From a virus, in the IMG/VR virus record IMGVR_UViG_3300047408_000344, positions 1 to 24,685 of that record: DNA of 24,685 bases; one strand, given 5' to 3'. The notes below the pieces were generated by a model. That model was not told the origin of the DNA and made no database searches. It saw only the letters and a list, made by a program, of their open reading frames with translations. Positions 21,067-24,685 of this stretch are shown one piece after another (positions within the stretch are counted from its first letter, which is position 1; every line of letters begins with the position of its first letter). Both the position numbers and the translations under genes were made by a program.

Positions 21067-21473
21067 CCAATCACTTTCCGTCACCCATGACTTCGCCACG
21101 GTCCGATGGCAAACGTGCCTGTTCCGCGCACCGCACCGATGGTGTGCCCTGTCGTGGCCTGGCCATCCGTGGTGGCACGGTGTGCAACGTCCACGGCGGA
21201 CGAGCGCCCCAGGTCAAACACGCCGCCGAGGCCCGCATCCTCGCCCTCGTCGATCCCTCGCTGAATCGCATCGAGAAAACTATCGCCGACGACGACAACC
21301 CCGCCCTTGCCCTCGCCGCGGCACGCGACATCCTCGATCGCGCCGGACTCCGGCCCACCGACCAGCAAGTGGCTCAGGTCGCGCAGACGATGCGCGTCAC
21401 CATCGCCTTCGACCACAACGACGACGACCATGCCAACGGCACGACCACGCTCAGTCTCCCAGACGCCTCGTAA
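21063..21473 (+). CDS. HGG-motif protein, putative terminase small subunit
   Basis: GTG 21063 (GTGA overlap) gives 136 residues. The N-terminal half carries a Cys/His cluster: CSAHRTDGVPCRG, then GTVCNVHGGRAP. The following helices (NPALALAAARDILDRAGLRP) and the acidic tail match a family that regularly sits just before terminase large subunits. It would recognise phage DNA and hand it to TerL. The zinc-like N-terminus is unusual for classical TerS proteins, so the role rests on context. Its end overlaps the TerL start by 44 bases. Confidence 0.6.
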   Translation: MTNHFPSPMTSPRSDGKRACSAHRTDGVPCRGLAIRGGTVCNVHGGRAPQVKHAAEARILALVDPSLNRIEKTIADDDNPALALAAARDILDRAGLRPTDQQVAQVAQTMRVTIAFDHNDDDHANGTTTLSLPDAS

Positions 21474-22818
21474 CGTCGAGTTCACCCGCCCCACGCTGTA
21501 CCCCAAGCAGCTCGAGGCGATCTACTCGCCCGCCCGCTACAGCATCATCGAAGCCAGCACCAAATCGGGCAAAACCGTCGGCTGCATGGTCTGGCTCACC
21601 GAGCAGGCCTGGCTCGGTAAACCCGGCCACGAATACTGGTGGATCGCCCCCATCTACGAGCAGGCCAAAATCGTCTTCCGCCGCCTCAAACGCGGTCTGA
21701 CCCAGGGCACGTTTACCACCAACGAATCGGACAATTCCATCACGCTCATCAACGGCGCCGTGATCCGTTTCAAGGGCGCCGACAATCCCGACAGTCTGTA
21801 CGGCGAGGACGTGCATGCCGCGGTCGTCGACGAGGCCACCCGCGTCAAAGAGGACGCCTGGCACGCGGTCCGCACCACGCTCACGGCCACGCGCGGCCCC
21901 GTCCGCATCATCGGCAACGTCAAGGGTCGTCGTAACTGGGCGTACCTGCTCGCTCGCCGCGCTGAATCCGGGGAATACCCGGACATGCACTACGCCCGCA
22001 TCACCGCCTACGACGCCATCAAAGCCGGCGTGCTGGATGCCGCCGAGGTCGCCGATGCTCGAGCGCAGTTCCCCGAGGCAGTCTTCCGCGAACTGTACGA
22101 AGCCGAGCCGTCTGACGACGAGGGCAACCCCTTCGGTATCCAGGCGATCCGCGCGTGTCTCGAGCCCATCCACCTCGAGTGCGAGCCCGTGTGCTGGGGA
22201 TGGGATCTCGCTCGAGCCAACGACTGGACCTGGGGAATCGCGTTGTGCGACCACGGCGCCGTTTGTCAGTCCGAACGCTGGAACGCGTCGAACTACCCGA
22301 CATTAACGACATTTCCGACAAATGTCGGGTACGACAGCGGCTCGAGCTCACATCCCGAGTACTGGGAAGTGACGTTACGTCGTGTGAAGGACCTGGTCGG
22401 CCGCTTGCCCGCCGCCGTCGATTCGACCGGTCCCGGCGGCCCCATCGACCAGGCCCTCAATGCCGCCCACCGCAACGTCGAGGGCTACGTGTTCAATCAG
22501 CGCTCGAAGCAGCTCCTCATGGAAGGTCTGGCGGTAGCTATCCAGCAGCGCGCCATCGCGTTCCCAGAAGGCCCATTGTCCCTCGAGCTCGAGGCGTTCG
22601 AGTATCAGTACTCCCGAACCGGCGTGCACTATGGCGCGCCTGAAGGCATGCACGACGATGGAGTCTGCGCTCTGGCGCTGGCCGTCTACAAGTTCGGCAA
22701 ACTCGAGGGTCTGCGTACGCTGGGCATCCTGCTGACCACGTCGACCAGGATCAAGCACCACGGTGCGCTGGTGGGCGGCAAGAACCGAGACGACTGGCGC
22801 AACCCACTCGAGGCTTGA
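21430..22818 (+). CDS. terL: Terminase large subunit
   Basis: ATG 21430 gives 462 residues; no ribosome-binding site is clear and the frame is open further upstream. The ATPase domain has Walker A ASTKSGKT (residues 42-49) and Walker B-like AAVVDEATR. The C-terminal nuclease has its first acidic motif in WGWDLARANDW, then VDSTGPGG, and HDDGVCALALA near the end. It pumps DNA into the head and cuts it, working with the TerS-like protein and docking on the portal. Between SERWNA and YWEVTLRRVKDLVG it holds about 25 extra residues compared with usual relatives, encoded across an inverted repeat (22294-22331). Confidence 0.9.
   Translation: MPTARPRSVSQTPRNVEFTRPTLYPKQLEAIYSPARYSIIEASTKSGKTVGCMVWLTEQAWLGKPGHEYWWIAPIYEQAKIVFRRLKRGLTQGTFTTNESDNSITLINGAVIRFKGADNPDSLYGEDVHAAVVDEATRVKEDAWHAVRTTLTATRGPVRIIGNVKGRRNWAYLLARRAESGEYPDMHYARITAYDAIKAGVLDAAEVADARAQFPEAVFRELYEAEPSDDEGNPFGIQAIRACLEPIHLECEPVCWGWDLARANDWTWGIALCDHGAVCQSERWNASNYPTLTTFPTNVGYDSGSSSHPEYWEVTLRRVKDLVGRLPAAVDSTGPGGPIDQALNAAHRNVEGYVFNQRSKQLLMEGLAVAIQQRAIAFPEGPLSLELEAFEYQYSRTGVHYGAPEGMHDDGVCALALAVYKFGKLEGLRTLGILLTTSTRIKHHGALVGGKNRDDWRNPLEA
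22294..22331. repeat. Perfect inverted repeat inside terL
   Basis: TACCCGACATT at 22294-22304 pairs with AATGTCGGGTA at 22321-22331 over 11 bases. The unit CGACATT also occurs twice in direct orientation (22298-22304 and 22308-22314). The stretch is AT-richer than the gene around it. It encodes part of the extra loop in the nuclease domain. Confidence 0.6.
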
Positions 22819-22819
22819 G

Positions 22820-22872
22820 TATGCACTTGACAGATCCGAGAACAGAACCTTCTCGTATCTGTCAAGTGCATA
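22820..22872 (+). terminator. Near-perfect 23-bp hairpin between terL and the next gene
   Basis: The arms 22820-22842 and 22850-22872 pair at 22 of 23 positions around the loop CAGAACC. The single mismatch is C22836 against T22856. Each arm contains TTGACA, the consensus -35 hexamer, in inverted orientation. The hairpin begins directly after the TerL stop. No T-run follows, so it may be an RNA-processing site, an operator for a dimeric protein, or a terminator of another type. Confidence 0.55.
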
Positions 22873-22896
22873 GACACGTGGGCGTAGACTGGGTGC

Positions 22897-23232
22897 ATGC
22901 CGACTGCATCTGCACGCGATCTCGCCGGCGACGCCGCCGTGCTCGCCGCCAAACTCGCAGAATCTGATAGCGCGACTATCTACACCGAGGTTCCCGGTCT
23001 CGACGAAGACGGCGCCACTGCCCTGCTCGGCGCCGATCCCCCGCTCCACGTCGAGTTCGACCAGGTCCGCCAGTTGTGGGCCGTCCGCCTGGCGACGCCC
23101 GAAGAGGTCGCCGAAGCACAGGCCGCCGCAGCCGCTGCTGCTACCGCCGCCGTGGCAACCCGAACACAGGAGCACGAGAGCCCCAGGGGCAGCGCTCAGG
23201 AGCACGAGAGTAAAGACACCGCGCGTCACTGA
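22897..23232 (+). CDS. Hypothetical protein between terminase and portal
   Basis: ATG 22897 gives 111 residues. The N-terminal 75 residues are alpha/beta (DAAVLAAKLAESDSATIYTE, LHVEFDQVRQLWAVRLATPE), followed by an Ala-rich helix. The tail contains two QEHES units encoded by an exact 14-base repeat, CAGGAGCACGAGAG, at 23167 and 23197. Function unknown. Its stop shares one base with the portal start (TGATG), so the two are coupled. Confidence 0.6.
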   Translation: MPTASARDLAGDAAVLAAKLAESDSATIYTEVPGLDEDGATALLGADPPLHVEFDQVRQLWAVRLATPEEVAEAQAAAAAAATAAVATRTQEHESPRGSAQEHESKDTARH

Positions 23233-24685
23233 TGCGCGAAGGCGACGTCCCCACCAGCGGCCAGCTCGCCACCATGTGGTGGTCGAAGTACAACGAATTC
23301 CAGACGTCCCGTTTGCGCGTGCGGGACTGTCGCGACTGGCTGAATAACCGCTGGGACCCCGTCGTCCCCAAAGACTTCGCCCAGGTCGCCGGCAACCTGG
23401 CCATAAAACTGCCGTACGCCATCACCGTACCGTTGCACGCGGTGCAGATGCTCTCGGGGAAACGCCCGCGCCTGCGCCGCGACCCGATGGGCAAGAGCGT
23501 CACTGCCCGCACTGGCGCGTCCGACCTCGAGGTCTGGGCCAACGCCGCCATCACCGCCATCGAAGAGCAGCATGGGAAATTCTGGCGACCGCTCATGGAC
23601 ATGCTGTTCAACCAGGGCGCCGGCGCGGTGCTGTGTTTTCCAGCATCCGCGGGCTGGGAAAACATGCCCTCGTTCGTCGACGACGACGGCGGCGTCTATC
23701 CCCAGTTCAAAAAGCAGACCATGAAGCAGTCCGCCTCGGAGTACGAGGAGTATCTGCTCGACTGGCGCGCCAGACAGGTGCCCATGAGCATCAGAGTGAT
23801 CGGCATCGACCAGTGCCTGCCCATCCTCGGGCCCGGTCATCGCCTGGACGGCCTGCTCGTGCGCAGTCAGTACGCCCAGGAGGAGCTCGAGGCGCGCGGC
23901 TACCGCTGGCGTTTTGGAGATGAGGGCCACATCGGACCGGGCTACGACCCCGACTACATGAGCCAGTCCCGCGGCAGCTACCCCAAATTCACGCTGTACG
24001 AGCTCTGGCGACCGGGCAGCGTGGTCTATTACATCGGCCAGGGCGTGACCGCGCCGGCCACCGACGGTTCCAATATCACGCTGGCGCACCGCGTGAATGC
24101 TGGCGGTGAGACCAGCCTGGCCGCGATCGACCTGGCCAAAGACTTCGGGATCACGCGGCTGTGCGGCACGTGGGTGTGGGGCTGCAACTTTGCCAGCGAG
24201 ACCGACCCCGACCGGCGCGGCGTCCCGTTCCTGTGGCCCTTTCTCAGCGTTTTTCAAGGCATGAACAACCTGGCCACGGCCAAGCTGGCGCACGCCTGGC
24301 AGCACGCGTTCGGCGGCTGGTTCATTCCCGCCAACGCCGACGTCAGCCCAGATTTGGTGATGGAAAACGGCCGGCCGCGCGAGATCGACATCCAGCCCAT
24401 GAAAGCCCAGTACGTGGCCGGTACCCCGGTGCCTGCGACGCACCCTGGCACGAACAAGGACGTCGACGAGCTGATGGGCCTGATGCTGGGCAGCGTCCAC
24501 GAGGAGGCGCCCTCAGCGGCCGCAGGCGGCGGTCCTGGGGCAACCAGCGGCCACGACCGCGCGCTGATCAGAAGCATGCTGCAGGACGCCTATGACGACG
24601 TGCTGAACGGTGGGCTCGAGGCGATGACGTTCGTGGGCAGTATGGCGACCGAGATCGCCGATCGCATCGTCGAGCACTACGACGT
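23232..24685 (+). CDS. Portal protein (partial, runs off the window)
   Basis: ATG 23232 opens a frame without stop to the last base, 484 full codons. The N-terminus (LATMWWSKYNEFQTSRLRVR to HAVQMLSGKRPRLRRDP) fits phage portal proteins. So do the later blocks FWRPLMDMLFNQGAGAVLCF, KFTLYELWRPGSVVYYIGQG, RRGVPFLWPFLSVFQGMNNL and ATHPGTNKDVDELMGLMLGS. The portal forms the dodecameric ring at one vertex through which TerL pumps DNA and on which the tail is built. Position right after terminase supports this. The C-terminus is missing. Confidence 0.75.
   Translation, partial: MREGDVPTSGQLATMWWSKYNEFQTSRLRVRDCRDWLNNRWDPVVPKDFAQVAGNLAIKLPYAITVPLHAVQMLSGKRPRLRRDPMGKSVTARTGASDLEVWANAAITAIEEQHGKFWRPLMDMLFNQGAGAVLCFPASAGWENMPSFVDDDGGVYPQFKKQTMKQSASEYEEYLLDWRARQVPMSIRVIGIDQCLPILGPGHRLDGLLVRSQYAQEELEARGYRWRFGDEGHIGPGYDPDYMSQSRGSYPKFTLYELWRPGSVVYYIGQGVTAPATDGSNITLAHRVNAGGETSLAAIDLAKDFGITRLCGTWVWGCNFASETDPDRRGVPFLWPFLSVFQGMNNLATAKLAHAWQHAFGGWFIPANADVSPDLVMENGRPREIDIQPMKAQYVAGTPVPATHPGTNKDVDELMGLMLGSVHEEAPSAAAGGGPGATSGHDRALIRSMLQDAYDDVLNGGLEAMTFVGSMATEIADRIVEHYD

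Noticed and set aside
23167-23210. Tandem repeat array in the gene before the portal
   Set aside because: Only two copies of a 14-base unit; noted in the gene entry but too little to call an element.

Overview
The window is high-GC DNA from a temperate, probably short-tailed, double-stranded DNA phage (or an excised or contig form of its prophage). Evidence for this is a capsid and tail module, a lysis cassette, a tyrosine integrase with a divergent repressor/excisionase switch, a recombination and primase-helicase module, and a terminase/portal module. No tape-measure gene is visible. The capsid lies at the left edge and terminase plus portal at the right edge, as if a circular map had been opened between portal and capsid. 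GTG and TTG starts are common, and neighbouring genes often overlap as ATGA or GTGA, so translational coupling is pervasive. The host cannot be named from this sequence; a high-GC bacterium is all that is supported.

Layout. 1-8239 (+): end of an unknown gene, major capsid protein, small head/neck genes, an Ig/fibronectin-like protein, a 341-aa and a 651-aa tail protein, a tail fibre and two small genes. 8290-9530 (+): C39/papain-like cysteine peptidase and a two-helix holin candidate, forming a lysis cassette. 9753-12601 (-): lysogeny arm reading leftwards from repressor to integrase to small genes, including two zinc-binding proteins and a coiled-coil protein. 12602-12731: switch region with a palindromic operator over a promoter. 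12732-16823 (+): excisionase-like protein, small early genes, a GNAT-like protein, a secreted transglycosylase with a membrane-protein partner, and an orphan DNA methyltransferase. 16820-20103 (+): zinc-ribbon protein, probable single-strand annealing protein and primase-helicase. 20104-20326: GT-rich repeat region, a candidate origin or terminator. 20327-24685 (+): small genes, TerS-like protein, TerL and portal (cut by the window end).

The main discovery is two antisense homing endonuclease genes of unrelated families. A LAGLIDADG gene follows the capsid gene and an HNH gene follows the cysteine-peptidase gene. Each is inserted at the very 3' end of an essential phage gene, and each insertion has the same architecture. 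The upstream gene keeps an intact C-terminus immediately before the endonuclease, while a diverged second copy of that C-terminus, ending in its own stop codon, lies just beyond the endonuclease. The best reading is that each element brings a recoded replacement 3' end for its target, so the target protein survives without an intron or intein and the homing site is destroyed. A weaker, endonuclease-less trace of the same pattern may follow the holin gene.
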